Assembly: GCF_028476545.1 (NCBI RefSeq)
Contig: NW_026731895.1
Span: forward strand, 359,501 to 423,500
DNA length: 64,000 nucleotides
Origin: Physella acuta
Lineage: Eukaryota > Mollusca > Gastropoda > Physidae
Reading direction: 5' to 3'
Part shown: in pieces, positions 27,236 through 39,430 of the stretch
Numbering within the stretch: position 1 is the first letter of the stretch
How the letters are laid out: each line of letters begins with the position of its first letter
The notes under the pieces: generated by a model
The model's input: the letters and a program-made list of their open reading frames with translations, nothing else
The model's database searches: none
What the model was told of the DNA's origin: nothing
Made by a program: the position numbers and the translations under genes

Positions 27236-27659
27236 CCAGGTGTATAGTGTGTCAGACAGTGTGTTCGCCTACCTGACACCGGTTCCAGTAATTTGGGAGA
27301 ATTATCGTTGGTAAAAAGAGATGAGGTAGAGAGGTACACCGGGCCCTCCCCCTCCTCCCCCCTCCCCTCCTCCTCTCGCCTGAAGAGGTTTGCACTCCGG
27401 ACGATGCTCACACTTAACGCTCACTTAACCACCGCGCTACCAGGTCGCCAGGACAATTTTCTCGACATATTTCATTCATTTGCTTTGTAATTTTTAGCCT
27501 CGGACTCGCCCTAGAGGAGAACTTCAGTATTAGCTGTATTTTGTTTTGAATCTTTCTTGAACTTTTTAAAAAGTCTAGTGTTAATTTAAAAAAAAAAACT
27601 TGAATCGGTCCATGTCAAACGTTCTCGATCTTTGTACACGTTCAACCCTAGGCTTTAAT

Positions 27660-27846
27660 GTACTCGTGCATGTGTATGTGTGTGAAAGGATGCTTGTTTG
27701 TGTACGTTCTTGTACGCCTGAGTATCTAGGTGGATTTCTTTTCTTGCTTCTTTGTATGCGTGTGTGTCTCTGTGTATATAAATATAAATGTCTACGTAAG
27801 TGTTGGCACCTGTATACATATGGACCCATATAACTGTGTACGTGTG

Positions 27847-27914
<68 letters not shown>

Positions 27915-27990
27915 TTTGTCTGTGTGTCTAAGTATGCATGTGTATCTGTGTGTGTCTCTGGGTGTATCTATATGTACTTGTGTATGTGTG
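27660..27990. repeat. GT-rich and (AT)n microsatellite cluster
   Basis: Imperfect TGTGTGT tracts flank an uninterrupted (AT)n run at about 27849-27911. Confidence 0.9.
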
Positions 27991-28599
27991 TCTCAGTTCA
28001 AATGAATATGTTTGTTTGTCTGTCTGTATGTATGTGAGCATGTTGTTGAGTATGTGCTGCTCCTTGTGAAAAAAAATGTCATTAATTAAACGAAGCGACC
28101 ACTTCAGCGCCATTATATCTAGGGTGCCACATAACCCCTGCATGATATTCCCGTGTGATGGTGGCGCAATGTAGGTATCCCACACCAGCCCTGGTGTGTG
28201 AGTGTGTGTGTGTGTGTGTATGGGAGGGGGGGGGGTCAGGTTAAATAGCGTCATAGTCACACTTTAACTTAGGCGTCGTGTCCGTTACTTCCCAGCGCTA
28301 GGGGGTGGGGTGTTTGAGGCTTGAATCAAGGGAGACGATTCACTGCGGTGAGTGGGTTCTTATGACGAAAGCAGTTTGTGTTGATGTTCCTCGAGTGCCG
28401 ACCTTTGAAGTGCTCGAATATTCGGCAATGTTTCATTTTGGCGTCCCAAGAATTTTAATTACAAAGGCGGTGGGATTCAACCTTACGTCAGACATCAAAC
28501 GCGAGTCTCGTTGAACTAGGGGGGGGGGGGGGGGAACAAGATGTCCATACTCTAACCGAAAAGATGAAATTGATTCGAATTGGTCCATGTATTCGTGTT
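27991..28599. other. intronic sequence with simple repeats
   Basis: GT and poly-G tracts occur near 28194-28234, and G16 at 28519-28534. No gene was recognised. Confidence 0.5.
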
Positions 28600-29760
28600 T
28601 CAGTTCTAATTGTTTTGGTTGATTCGTCCTATATTCTTGTCAACGTCTAGTCGTGTTAATGAAATTAAGTTTGCGCGAAACTGGCGATGTGTTAAAGATC
28701 AGCCTGTATGCTACTTCTCTTTCTTGTGGTGTAATGAGTTTCTAAATGTATATTTAATGTTTGTTGTATTGTGTTTCTTGGCCCAACTAATTTTGTGTAT
28801 AAGAGTGATTAGATTAGGATGTCGTAAATGTTTGTGTCTTCCCCAATAATTAGTGTTTATGTGTTTATTCCATACTTTTTTCTCCGGTTGGGGGGGGGGG
28901 GGGGGAGGAGGATTCAATTGAAATTGTGTGTGTGTGAGCGGACACTGCGTAATATAAATTCCATTACGTTCGAGGGGGGGGGGGGGGAGAGATGCCTGGA
29001 AGAAACTCCGCCAATAATGTTTTAATTCATTGGAATGCTGTTAGCGTTTCTTTATAACAGCTACCGATGTCATTTCTTCCATTCTATGGTGTTGTGATGT
29101 TTAATTTTTAGAATGTTTATTTTCAACCCTGTGTAATATTGTGCTAATTGGGATAATGTGGTTCTATCCTAGTTCTATCTTGGTGTTTTAATTTGTTTTG
29201 TTTTAAGGTTTTGTGGCCAATGTTTCTAATTATGTTTATTTTAAAATAAATTCTCTAATCTGCTTGTTAGTTTAATAAATGAGTTAGGTTTTGTAGAGTT
29301 TGGCGCTACCTACGAAAATTACTTTTGGAATGATGTATCTGTTTATTAATGCAGCTCTGGCAAAGATGGTTGTATTACAGTATTGTTATGCTTCCCGATT
29401 GTGTTTTGTTTCATTGATCAGTATGGCCCCAGTGGGGAGATAAAGGACAACTTTGTCTATCTGATTTCTGTATGTGAAATATTCTTGTGTCAATTACCGT
29501 GTATTATTGTGTGCATTGTGATATATTATTTTGATCACTGTTTTAAAATAGGGTCTTCGGTTGTAAGCATCTATCGATTTCATTAACCATGTATGATCTA
29601 CTCTATCAAAAGCTTTCTGTTGGTCGATGCTAGGAATTGCTAGTAGTGTGTCTGTCTTTCCTGCGTGCTATAAGGTATGCTGTCTCTGATTAAGTGCGCG
29701 TGGTTTTGTATGCTTCTACATGATATGCAATATTGCTGATCGGGGTGTAATAATTTATGG
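28600..29760 (-). mobile_element. decayed L1-like LINE fragment
   Basis: Minus-strand pieces in order match an L1/Tx1-type reverse transcriptase. AIPSIDQQKAFDRVDH (29591-29640) is the first catalytic-Asp motif. QSCPLSP (29434-29455) corresponds to RQGCPLSP. IPKVIFVGS (about 29302-29345) and REFIL follow. VAYRLIFNTSPVSRKLNF (about 28646-28714) resembles the C-terminal tail. Stops and frame changes lie between them. Fewer than 100 nt separate QSCPLSP from IPKVIFVGS, so the YxDD catalytic segment is deleted. Three poly-G runs interrupt it or border it. It is inert and fairly old, antisense within MyoD intron 1. Confidence 0.75.
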
Positions 29761-29897
29761 ATGAAATGTTCGAGTTTCGTAACTCACGTTTATGTCAGTA
29801 TTTTATAATCAAATGACGTCTTAAATATCAACTTACTTCGAGTCAAATGATAACCAAAATATAACTTATCTATCACACATCTCATTACACAGACAGG

Positions 29898-29982
29898 CAA
29901 ACACACACACACACACTCACACACGCACATACACACACACACACGCACAAACACGCACAACACGCACACACTCACACACACA
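29898..29982. repeat. (CA)n microsatellite
   Basis: Imperfect CACACA/CGCACA tract. It is the source of a spurious Cys/Val-rich minus-strand frame. Confidence 0.9.
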
Positions 29983-30349
29983 ATCTCGCTAGTTAATCTA
30001 AAATTGGCTATGACAACCAGCTCTGGTTAAGCGGCGGGTTAGGGTTTAAATAAACGTGTGTGATTAAGTCGGCACCCTCGCCAGTCAAAACGTCACCTTT
30101 AGTGCCAGAGATCGTTTATAACGACACGACTATCTGACGGAACCCGGGGGGAGGTGTCGCTATGGTTTCAGCTCTCGTTAGCATCCGCTCGCGCTTTAGT
30201 CAGGGTCGGATTTATCTTCGGCCAGGGGTGAGGGTGCCGGTCGACAATGACGGGGGTGCCAGCTAACATTACAGGCAATATGACAGTACACGTGGTCTAG
30301 TCGTGGGAGGGCGGGGTTGGGTGGGTGGACCGTTTATATAGAAACATTC

Positions 30350-30424
<75 letters not shown>

Positions 30425-30599
30425 TTATGTGTGTGTGTGTGTGTGCGCGTTTGTGTATTTGTGTGTGTGTGTTTCGTACGTATATTAGTTCAAATTCGTG
30501 TATTTCTTCCATACTTAAACAGCTGTTACGTTTTTGCCTTAGACACAAGTGAAAACGTTTTGATTGATTAAATTTAATCCTTTTGTTTACTGTCGTCAG
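29983..30599. other. end of MyoD intron 1
   Basis: Unique sequence except for the microsatellite at 30353-30470. The acceptor tract before exon 2 is TTTTGTTTACTGTCGTCAG. Confidence 0.5.
30353..30470. repeat. (AT)n/(GT)n microsatellite
   Basis: An AT run of about 65 bp followed by GT-rich sequence, ending about 130 bp upstream of exon 2. Confidence 0.95.
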
Positions 30600-30680
30600 G
30601 GCATGCACAGTCCCCAGTACTTCACTGACAAGCTTCAACACAGAGCTCTGATCACAATGGCAATTACAGCAATTCTAATG
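30600..30680 (+). CDS. MyoD: MyoD exon 2 (81 nt, frame problem)
   Basis: Bounded by a strong acceptor (TTTACTGTCGTCAG, ends 30599) and donor ATG|GTGAGT (30681). Continuing exon 1 in phase 0 gives GMHSPQYFTDKLQH, which resembles the Drosophila Nautilus tail (YLEDKLSFY). The exon's second half reads SSDHNGNYSNSNG only in another frame, and that frame is the one that joins exon 3 correctly (final G plus GG makes Gly). An alternative acceptor CACAG|AGC at 30643/30644 would link exon 1 to the second half in frame, at the cost of the first 14 residues. Otherwise a one-base deletion or two-base insertion relative to this sequence is needed. Exon identity is secure; the exact structure is not. Confidence 0.8.
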
Positions 30681-30780
30681 GTGAGTACACGCTCCATTAA
30701 CACCAACAGCCTACATAAATATATGTACAAATGTATGCAGTTTCTTCAGACATCGCTACCGTTTCTTCCTCACCCCCCTC

Positions 30781-30799
30781 CCCCCCCCCCCCCCCCCCC
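30781..30799. repeat. poly-C(19) tract
   Basis: Nineteen consecutive C residues, about 100 bp past exon 2. Confidence 0.97.
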
Positions 30800-32010
30800 G
30801 CTCACACACACTTTTCGTGAACGAATTTGAAAAAAGTATTTTATAAAAAATATAGAAAAACCAGTTTCCGCTACCCCTAACTCCCACCCTCCCGTAGAAA
30901 GTTTTAAGTGCCGCTCCTTGGGGATAAATATCTAAAAGAAAAACTGGGTAGCCTATATGTAAAGAGGAGAGAGCTAAAAGTCACCAGAATTGCCCGTATA
31001 AAGTGTATTGATGGCTAGTATATAAATTAAAAAAAAAATGGAGGCTTAAATAAATATGTATATTTATATTTATTTATTTATTTAAATACATATGTATGGC
31101 CAATATATCTTAATTACCGAAAATGGCATGTGGGTTTGTTTTATCAAGATCACGTGATTTATATTTGTATGTGATTAAAAACATATATCAAGACTGTTTA
31201 TCTCTCCAGCCGACATAATTGGTAACATACAAACAAGCAGTGATTACACTGAGGTGCAGAGTGTTCAAACACCCCCACACTCCCCAGAGTGTCGCGGGCA
31301 CCCTGCAGCCTGCCAGATAAACCACCCCTGTCAGGGGGAGGGGTGGGCTCAAGTTTAGGGTGACAGGGGCCCGCCCCTGGAACCAACTTTCGCCGAATTA
31401 GACCCGGCTCGACCGTGTTGTCCCCTTATCTGGCCCTCCTCATAAACCGGAAGTTTTTATGGCGACCGGTTCATGCGCCGTGACCCAAACCGGCTGAAGG
31501 CTGTCGCCATTTTTGTTCTCTGGCCATAAAGTAGGGGTGTGTGGAGAGCGCGTGGGGAAACGTGATAGCCAATCAGATCAGACGCGCGCGCATGGCTCGT
31601 GGCTATCTTTAGCTCACTTAAGTGGATTGTTCCGTGCACCCAGGTTCACCTTTCAGTTTCTAGTTTTGAATATTCCGTGCCATTTTTATACCCGTCTTCG
31701 AAAGTTGAAAAAAAAAACCTACACTTTTTTTCCACTACATTTTTATCTATTACAGTTTTTAAAAAAATGCGTATTTCGATTAGCAAATAGTTCTTGTCTT
31801 AGCTTCTTTCTCCCCCCCCTCTAGTAATTAACGAAACACGGTCCTTCCCAAGATTCAACAAATCCCAGTACTTAGTGTATTAAGTAAGGCGCCATGTTTG
31901 TCAAAAATCCGGTTCTTTCAAGTCCCATCCTAAGATCCGTCATCCGCCTACCGGAAATAAGAACGAAAAAAAAATGCAGCTGATTTATGTTAAATGGGAG
32001 TTGTAGCTGT
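30800..32010. other. intronic sequence, no gene recognised
   Basis: Unique sequence. Positions 31250-31640 are relatively GC-rich and hold the promoter-like patch listed next. Confidence 0.45.
31500..31640 (+). promoter_or_regulatory. CCAAT/NRF1-like patch
   Basis: AGCCAATCAG (about 31567-31576) matches the NF-Y consensus and lies just before ACGCGCGCGCATGG, an NRF1-like alternating GC run. A GTCGCCATTTTTG word (YY1-like, minus strand) lies near 31503. These suggest a CpG-type promoter within intron 2, but no transcript or frame supports it. Confidence 0.22.
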
Positions 32011-32021
32011 AGTGAGATGTG

Positions 32022-32253
32022 CAGTCAAAGTAAAGTTCCCAAACCTGATGGTCTATTGGGCAAGTGAAGTAGAGTTCCTCTGTGACCTCGGCATTTAAAG
32101 GAATAATGTGGTCAGCACTATGCCCAGCCGCTTTTACTTTCCCTAACGTAGTTAGGTACGCATCAGAGTTGGGTGGACTCAGGGACGGTCTACTGACTTA
32201 AACCCGGATTCGAACTCGAGACTTTCAGGTTAGCAGTCTAGCTCTCAGCCGCA
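32022..32253 (-). mobile_element. tRNA-derived SINE with target-site duplication
   Basis: The element is flanked by the perfect 11-bp duplication AGTGAGATGTG (32011-32021 and 32254-32264). On the minus strand the tRNA-like head has box B AGTTCGAATCC within GAGTTCGAATCCGGG and a weaker box A (near 32245). A central domain CCGTCCCTGAGTCCACCCAA follows, then a GGGCATAGTGCTGACCACA region and a tail GGGAACTTTACTTTGACTGC. The central domain recalls SINE superfamilies shared across metazoans, but assignment to one is not possible here. The body looks complete and the duplications are exact, so it is young. Confidence 0.85.
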
Positions 32254-32264
32254 AGTGAGATGTG

Positions 32265-33505
32265 TACAGATAGTAATAAAACAGGTAGTGTGGGTATCAT
32301 CGATAATTACAGATAATCACAAGTACGCTGACGAAGACCTTGTGTCGAAACTTTCAGAGTACCTGAACTAGTCCTTACTCTCGCGAATATTTTAATCCAA
32401 CTTTTTTTTCTTCTACCTCCGAGGATTAAATCAATAATCAAATTTTAGCGAAAGATAATTACAACTTCGTCTTAATTAACTTATCCTGGTCGTGTTCATA
32501 GAAGAATGTTTCGGCAATAGGTCTTCCTCGGTCTGGCGTTATCTGGCGTGAAGGCGGCCACGATCGGTATGGATTGTTCTAGATCACTTCTCTGGCGCGC
32601 TAAACTACTACGCCGCTCTCAACAAACACACCCAATTACCTCCCGGTTATTTGACATCCGCGAGGAAATAGAGTGCTTTAAATTTATTAATCAAGGTCTG
32701 GCGGAGGAATATGTCCAGCGGTGTTTAGACACCAAACACAAAGTAATGTGACACTCGGGGAGAACCAGCGTGTGAGGGGGGGAGGGAGGGGGGTGAGGGG
32801 GAGGGGAGTGTGGGAGGAGGGATGAACGAAGGTTATTTGAAACTTGGGGAAAGGTAGGGGGTGGAGGTAATTCTCTCGTAAATCAACCTGCTTCGTTTAC
32901 CCTTCCCTCCCCCTCCCCCCCCACACCCACACCTACACAAGTGGTTGATTTATTTTATTCCCATACTCTGCTAACACCCCTACCCCCCCCCCCCCCCCCC
33001 CCCCCCCCGCCCCCTGCCATCCAACTTAAACCTGAAGTGCTGATCACATTTCTATATTTTAAAAAGTCGGTTTTATGCATTCAAGAACACACACACACAC
33101 ACACACACACAAACAAAACAAAAAACAACCTATCTAACAAACAAAAAATTGGAAATCCGTAATTTAAATAAAACAAACTCCGTATGAATCTTTCAATAGG
33201 ACTTTTTAAAGTAGCAATATAGAGTCAACGATAGCTTTAAATACACTTATTTTCCCTTTGAAACTAGACCATTGTTTTTACAGTAAAATCAACAAAGTGT
33301 ACTTTAAAAAAATCACGTGCTAGTTTAAAGATTGGGTGGCACCACAAGAGGCTTAGAGCTGAGGAGAAAGGAATAGCAGAGTTCCAGACTTTTACCTTGA
33401 GATGCCATTCATTAGGCTGCCACGTTTTGTCGCCCCTACCCCCGGGGTCCTGGTGTAATCCCCGGGGGTCCTAGTGTAATGAGACAGTTACGTCATTCAC
33501 TTTTC
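32265..33505. other. intronic sequence, no gene recognised
   Basis: A 67-codon frame at 32548-32751 (ending RCLDTKHKVM) is not repeat-derived but matches nothing I recognise. G-rich (32777-32820) and C26 (32983-33008) tracts and a CA run (33089-33112) follow. CACCAGGTC-like words are absent. Confidence 0.4.
32983..33008. repeat. poly-C(26) tract
   Basis: Twenty-six consecutive C residues, among the longest homopolymer runs in the window. Confidence 0.97.
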
Positions 33506-33507
33506 AT

Positions 33508-33748
33508 GTGTGTGGTCTCACCTTTATGCTAGTGAGACCGGCTTAAAGTGCTAGTCTATTATATATCCTAGTGAGACCCACTTAAAGTGCATGTCTCATA
33601 TTTATTATTTTGAGACCGACTTATTAAAGTGCTGGTCCCACATTTATCCTACTTAAACAGTGCTGGTCTCACCTTTACTCTAGTGAGACCGACTTAAAGT
33701 GCTGGTCCCACATTTATCCTAGTGAGACCCACTTAAAGTGCTGGTGAA
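33508..33748. repeat. GTGAGACC/GGTCTCAC minisatellite
   Basis: About five units of roughly 47 bp: GTGAGACCGACTTAAAGTGC, then TGGTCTCACCTTTATCCTA. Each unit contains GTGAGACC and its complement GGTCTCAC, so units can pair with each other as well as repeat directly. Confidence 0.8.
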
Positions 33749-34866
33749 ATGAACGAAATATAATTTGATTTTCGTTCGATCTCTCCAAGGTTGAGCTTTA
33801 CACACCACCACCACCACACACACACACACCACGGTTGACACACTCTACGTGTTCAACACACACACAGACACACACACACACACAACATGGTTGAAGCAAA
33901 GGTAAACGGCTGGTTGGTTGGGGCGGAGGGGGGGGGGGTGTATTTTATCTTAAACTCATCAGTTAGTATATTAGTATATTACCTTAAGCGAAGACATTTT
34001 TCATCTCTCTATCAAGCCTGGCTATGTACCTGTAGCTATTGAACAACACACCAGCATGACGTGTTGTTGTTGTTTTGTTAGTATCTCTACATTAATCCTA
34101 ATCCGATCCAAATCCAACGATCACACTGATACCAACAACAACATCGCGACTTATTCAGTACTGCAGTAAAGGCGTATGTTATGCTACAATGAATAATTTC
34201 GGTCGACCATTGGACAGACTGTTGACCATTGGTCAACCCACAAAAACGAATGACCCAATGTGTTGATCGATACTGTGTAGCTATTACACGCTGAGAATTT
34301 TTTATTACTTTAAAAGAAAACCCTGCTAATAGAAATGACGATCGAGGCACATAACAAATTATATTCCATTAGAACAGATGCTATTGGTACACAAGAATAT
34401 CGATTAAGCTGGTATCTTGAAAACAGAAAACTAAACCTTAAATTTGAATTTTACCGTAAACCAAGAAACGATAATTGTACGTTATGCCATCGTTATTTAA
34501 GTTAATTAAAGTACAAATGAATTTTAAAAATGAGCAATGTTTCAACTCTCTATATCATCAGCCGCTTTATTTTAAAACTATCACGCAGTTAATTTTATTT
34601 TTTAACCCCCCCCCTCACCCCCCTCCCCCTCGACAGGGAGCGGGCCTGGCGCCACACCAGCATCTTCTAAATCTCATTATTTCAAGTCTGGTAAACTCAT
34701 CAAGTCAACTTGACTTTGCTGCGTCCACCTCACCCTCCACCCTCACCCCTGCCCCACACTCACGCCATACACCAACGTGTGGATCTGTTATGTTTCCACC
34801 GTTAATGAAGATCTCTTCAGTGCTCTTGTAGCGGAGAAAATCTTTGGACGGCTTCATTACACCATG
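33749..34866. other. intronic sequence, no gene recognised
   Basis: CA-rich tracts at 33806-33882, then unique AT-rich DNA and a C-rich stretch at 34605-34632. No gene was supported. Confidence 0.45.
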
Positions 34867-35817
<951 letters not shown>

Positions 35818-36092
35818 TTCTGTAGTGTTGTGTGTTGTGTTGTGTGTTGTGTGTTGTGTTGTGTGTTGTGTGTTGTGTGTTGTGTGTTGTGTTGTGTGTT
35901 GTGTTGGGTGTTGGGTTGGGTGTTGTGTTGTGTGTTGTGTTGTGTTGTGTTGTGTTGTGTTGTGTTGTGTGTTGTGTTGTGTGTTGTGTTGTGTGTAGTG
36001 TTGTATGTTGTGTTGGGTGTTCTGTTGTGTGTTGTGTTGGGTGTAGTGTTGTGTGTTGTGTTGCGTGTTGTGTTGTGTGTTGTGTTGGGTGA
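35818..36092. repeat. GTGTTGTGT/GTGTTGGGT low-complexity repeat
   Basis: Built from GTGTT pentamers and GTGTGTT heptamers with occasional GGG, AGT or CGT changes. It yields spurious Val/Cys-rich frames on one strand and Thr/His/Asn-rich frames on the other. Confidence 0.9.
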
Positions 36093-36565
36093 CCGAATGT
36101 GACAGCAGTCACCCTTTCAGTCAGAACAATTCTACAGTAGTTTGTCAGTCCATTTGTCAATACTGCAAATAGAAGGGATGGCGTTAGCATTGGGAGAACT
36201 GAAGGACTGTTGCTTAGTGTACGACGGTGTCAACACTATAGGACATTACGACTAGTATGACAAGAACTCTTGTAGAACACTTGTAGGACATAGGCTAAAT
36301 GCAGGATATTAGAGTCTTGTTTTAAAGAAAAGCCGATTGAACTATAGGCCTTTACACCAAGACCATAGGAAATCAGAGGTTATTTTTTTATTTTTTTTTA
36401 AAGAAGAGCAGATTAAACTATACACACGAAGCCATGAGGACAACGTTTTTTTACAAGATCCGACTAAGAACTGTTTTCAGGGTTTAAAATTGAAGATAAA
36501 TGTTAAAGAACATCGCTGGGTATTTACTGGTTGTGCTTCACCTGAGGTGTCCATTCCATTTGACA
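36093..36565. other. intronic sequence, no gene recognised
   Basis: No feature was supported. Confidence 0.5.
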
Positions 36566-36740
36566 CTCATCGCATCGTGTGTCTGACACAGCCGGACACA
36601 TGGCATCGTGTGTCTGACACAGACGGACACATCGCATCGTGTGTCTGACACAGCCGGACACATCGTATCGTGTGTCTGACACAGCCGGACACATCGTATC
36701 GTGTGTCTGACACAGCCGGACACATCGCATCTTGTGTCGG
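36566..36740. repeat. 31-bp minisatellite, about 5.5 copies
   Basis: The unit contains CATCGTGTGTCTGACACAGC and CGGACACAT, spaced exactly 31 bp apart. Each unit has an internal TGTCTGACACA near-palindrome. Confidence 0.93.
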
Positions 36741-37145
36741 CCCGATGACGGAGACCTTGTTTTCAGTTAGTGTCAGCTCTGGCACTGTCTTGAACTTTCT
36801 GTGAGCATTTCTCGGCCCGTCCCTGACCTTGGTCGTTTATTAGAGAAACCGATGCTGGCAGTAGCCATTAAACCTGAGCTTTCGTAAAGCTACACCTAAC
36901 TAGATCTGCTTTTTTACGCTTCAGTATATGTTTTCATTAGTGATTTTTTTTAAATGACGTGTGACTATCATAACAGTCATTTTCCTTTAAGATTTTTTTT
37001 CCGTGAGAATTATTTTTTTGTAAAACGTTAAAATCCTAATTTAACATTTTGATAAATATACCTTATCATCATACAACAGTAATAAATAGCATGGTTAGTT
37101 AAAAAACAATATTAGATAAAAAAACGACATTTCATGAAATTAGAA
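36741..37145. other. intronic AT-rich sequence
   Basis: No feature was supported. Confidence 0.5.
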
Positions 37146-37415
37146 AAAAAAAATTCATAAAAAACGTTTTAATAACAAGCTTTTATGTAATGATGCACTA
37201 AAAAGTAGAAAATAAATTATACACTACTATTTAAATTACTATAAAGAAAAGCGTGGGTCTCTTCTCAAATATTAGTAAAGGTATCCAATAGGTACTAAAG
37301 TGACCCACGCTTTTCTTTATAGTAATTTAAATAGTAGTGTATAATTTATTTTCTACTTTTTAGTGCATCATTACATAAAAGCTTGTTATTAAAACGTTTT
37401 TTATGAATTTTTTTT
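37146..37415. mobile_element. long-inverted-repeat (foldback/MITE-like) element
   Basis: The left arm 37146-37259 and right arm 37302-37415 are perfect inverted copies (114 bp, no mismatch seen) around a 42-base loop. Each arm contains CTAAAAAGTAGAAAATAAAT (left, + strand), a 20-bp word also found in the arms of the palindrome at 62582-62955, and the arm ends by the loop (AGCGTGGGTC versus ACGTGGGGCG) are similar. It is therefore one member of a small family. No clear target-site duplication was found. It lies in MyoD intron 2, so the pre-mRNA would fold into a 114-bp duplex. Confidence 0.85.
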
Positions 37416-38458
37416 CAGTACTTTACATGTTTTATTTACAATAGTGTTACATGACTAAAAACCATTGCGCGCCTACTGAACGTGATGGCGCAGCTATTAA
37501 ACCTGATGGCGCAGCTATTGATAGTGATGACGCGTGTGGTGTGGTTGGATTGACATGCCTACTGATTCGGTCCAAATTTTAATTAATTCATAAAAAATTA
37601 TGATTAATTAAATTAAATCAAATTTAGTTTCAGATTGCATTGTCTTCATGTCTTGACCCACGTGCCAAATGTGAATCGTATCGGTCAAGTACAACTGTCT
37701 GAATTTTCACTCCTGCGTTTCTATCTAGACTGACGACAGACTGACGACAGAGGAAGTGAGTTAAATAAAAGCTTGTAAAAAAAGTTCAGCGTTACTTAAA
37801 TCAAAATATGCCTTAAAATGGCTATTAATTTTAGTTTACCCCCCCCCCCCCCCCCCCATCATTTATGATTTCCTCCTATCTTTTAACTGTTTAAGAAGTT
37901 GTTAGCAGACCTCGAATGTTGGCTGTCTTCAATGTTGTTGTCTTGGCGTCTCGCTTCATCCAGACTCCGCTGAAATATTTACCTCCATACTGAAAGATAA
38001 ACCATTGGCAAGGGAGAGAGAACTCAGATTATTTTTTCCCCTTCACGACTAAAAATGTTAACATTAGTGGCCGTATTTTATTTTGGGTTTGAAAATATTT
38101 TGCAAATCTACAGGTACGGATTACATATTTTCACGAACGTTACGTTGTGAAATTTTTTTTTAAGCTGCGAGGTATTCTACAAATGTACATATATATGTAT
38201 ATTTTTATTTCACTCGGATGAAGGATATAAAGTATGTAAAAATGAAAGCCGAGTTTATTTTCATCAGCCAATTACAGGAAAAAAAGAGCAGGCAGGAAAC
38301 ATTAGCAATATAAATAAACTCAGCACTTTGCTCGTCTTCTAGGTAGGAGGGGAGGGAAAGGGGGGGGGGGGGGGGCAACTCAAACGTTTAAGGGAGAGAA
38401 TTCACTAAAAAGTGAAAAGAGCGTCCTGGCTTTAGAACTCATTGAAGTAAACATTACC
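37416..38458. other. intronic sequence, no gene recognised
   Basis: GATGGCGCAGCTATT occurs twice (near 37483 and 37505) and GACTGACGACAGA twice near 37728. C19 at 37839-37857 and G16 at 38360-38375 are homopolymer runs. Confidence 0.45.
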
Positions 38459-38645
<187 letters not shown>

Positions 38646-38977
38646 TAAGTCGAGAAAGTATTTTTGAGGAGGAAATGCGGTACAAACTTGACTATCTTGA
38701 ATTATCTACCCCCATCTACACGACCACCGTCCTTATTGTAGAAAGTCTCTAATGTAAGTCCAACAATTCTCACACTAATTTCTCAAAACAAGGGAAGTTA
38801 GCCGATGTAGGTGTGTATGTTGTTGTATTCACGTCGTTGTTGTCTGCCCACGTCACATTATGTTCAGGCCATTAACCTCTACCTTAGCCCACATTGGATC
38901 TGGGTTAATCTACAGCCCTGACCACTTTACACGCACATAACCATGTCAGTCACGTCAACTATTTCTTCTGTCCCCAG

Positions 38978-39105
38978 GGTACGAGCCGGCTGCCGGTAAC
39001 GCTGCCTCCAGCCTCAACTGCCTCTCCCTCATCGTGGAGAGCATCTCCCCCAACAAGACTCCGGCTGTGCTGACCAGTATGACGTCATCTGACCGAACGT
39101 TGTGA
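38978..39105 (+). CDS. MyoD: MyoD exon 3, C-terminal helix III and stop
   Basis: After acceptor TTCTTCTGTCCCCAG the first two bases (GG) complete a Gly codon with the last base of exon 2. The frame then reads YEPAAGNAASSLNCLSLI, VESISPNKTP and on to SDRTL and a TGA at 39103-39105. SSLNCLSLIVESIS corresponds to the amphipathic helix III of vertebrate MyoD (SSLDCLSSIVERIS) and the Nautilus SSLDCLNLIVQSIN, a segment linked to chromatin opening and PBX contact. The protein is about 400 residues if exon 2 is used in full. The tail after helix III is short compared with vertebrate MyoD. The other frame across this exon hits a stop after about 31 codons and has no conservation, which fixes the frame. 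Confidence 0.93.
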
Positions 39106-39430
39106 CCCACCCCGATACAATGAAGATGTGACATAATGTGTAACGTTGCACAGAGTGTGTTTGAGGTCAACGAATGTGTTAATTTATCTCTTAGTTTGAG
39201 GTCAGTGTGTTACCTGGACTATCTGAGTTTAGTGTGTTCCTTGAATTCTCTGAGGTCAGTGTTTTACCTGGAATCTCTAAAGGTCAAGCAACGTGTTGAT
39301 GTACTTCTACGTTTCAAGTCGAATTTGATGTTGATTTAATTCCTAACTCGTGAAGAAAGATCTCATAAGCTGGTCACATGACCAAGTCATCCTACACATT
39401 AGCAGCCAATAAAAGGCGTTTTTATGACCC
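39106..39430 (+). other. MyoD: MyoD 3' UTR with candidate poly(A) signal
   Basis: AATAAA lies at 39408-39413, about 300 bp past the stop; a second AATAAA is at 39793-39798. Between stop and signal, three diverged units of about 30 bp (GAGGTCAGTGTGTTACCTGG type, 39199-39285) form a small tandem repeat. Where the transcript ends is not provable here. Confidence 0.45.

Noticed and set aside
30204-30300. CAGGGTCGGATTTATC as a hAT terminus
   Set aside because: Only one end-like string was found, with no inverted partner or target-site duplication.
32548-32751. 67-codon frame in MyoD intron 2
   Set aside because: Non-repetitive, but no motif and no evident splice sites in the right phase for MyoD; chance is likely.
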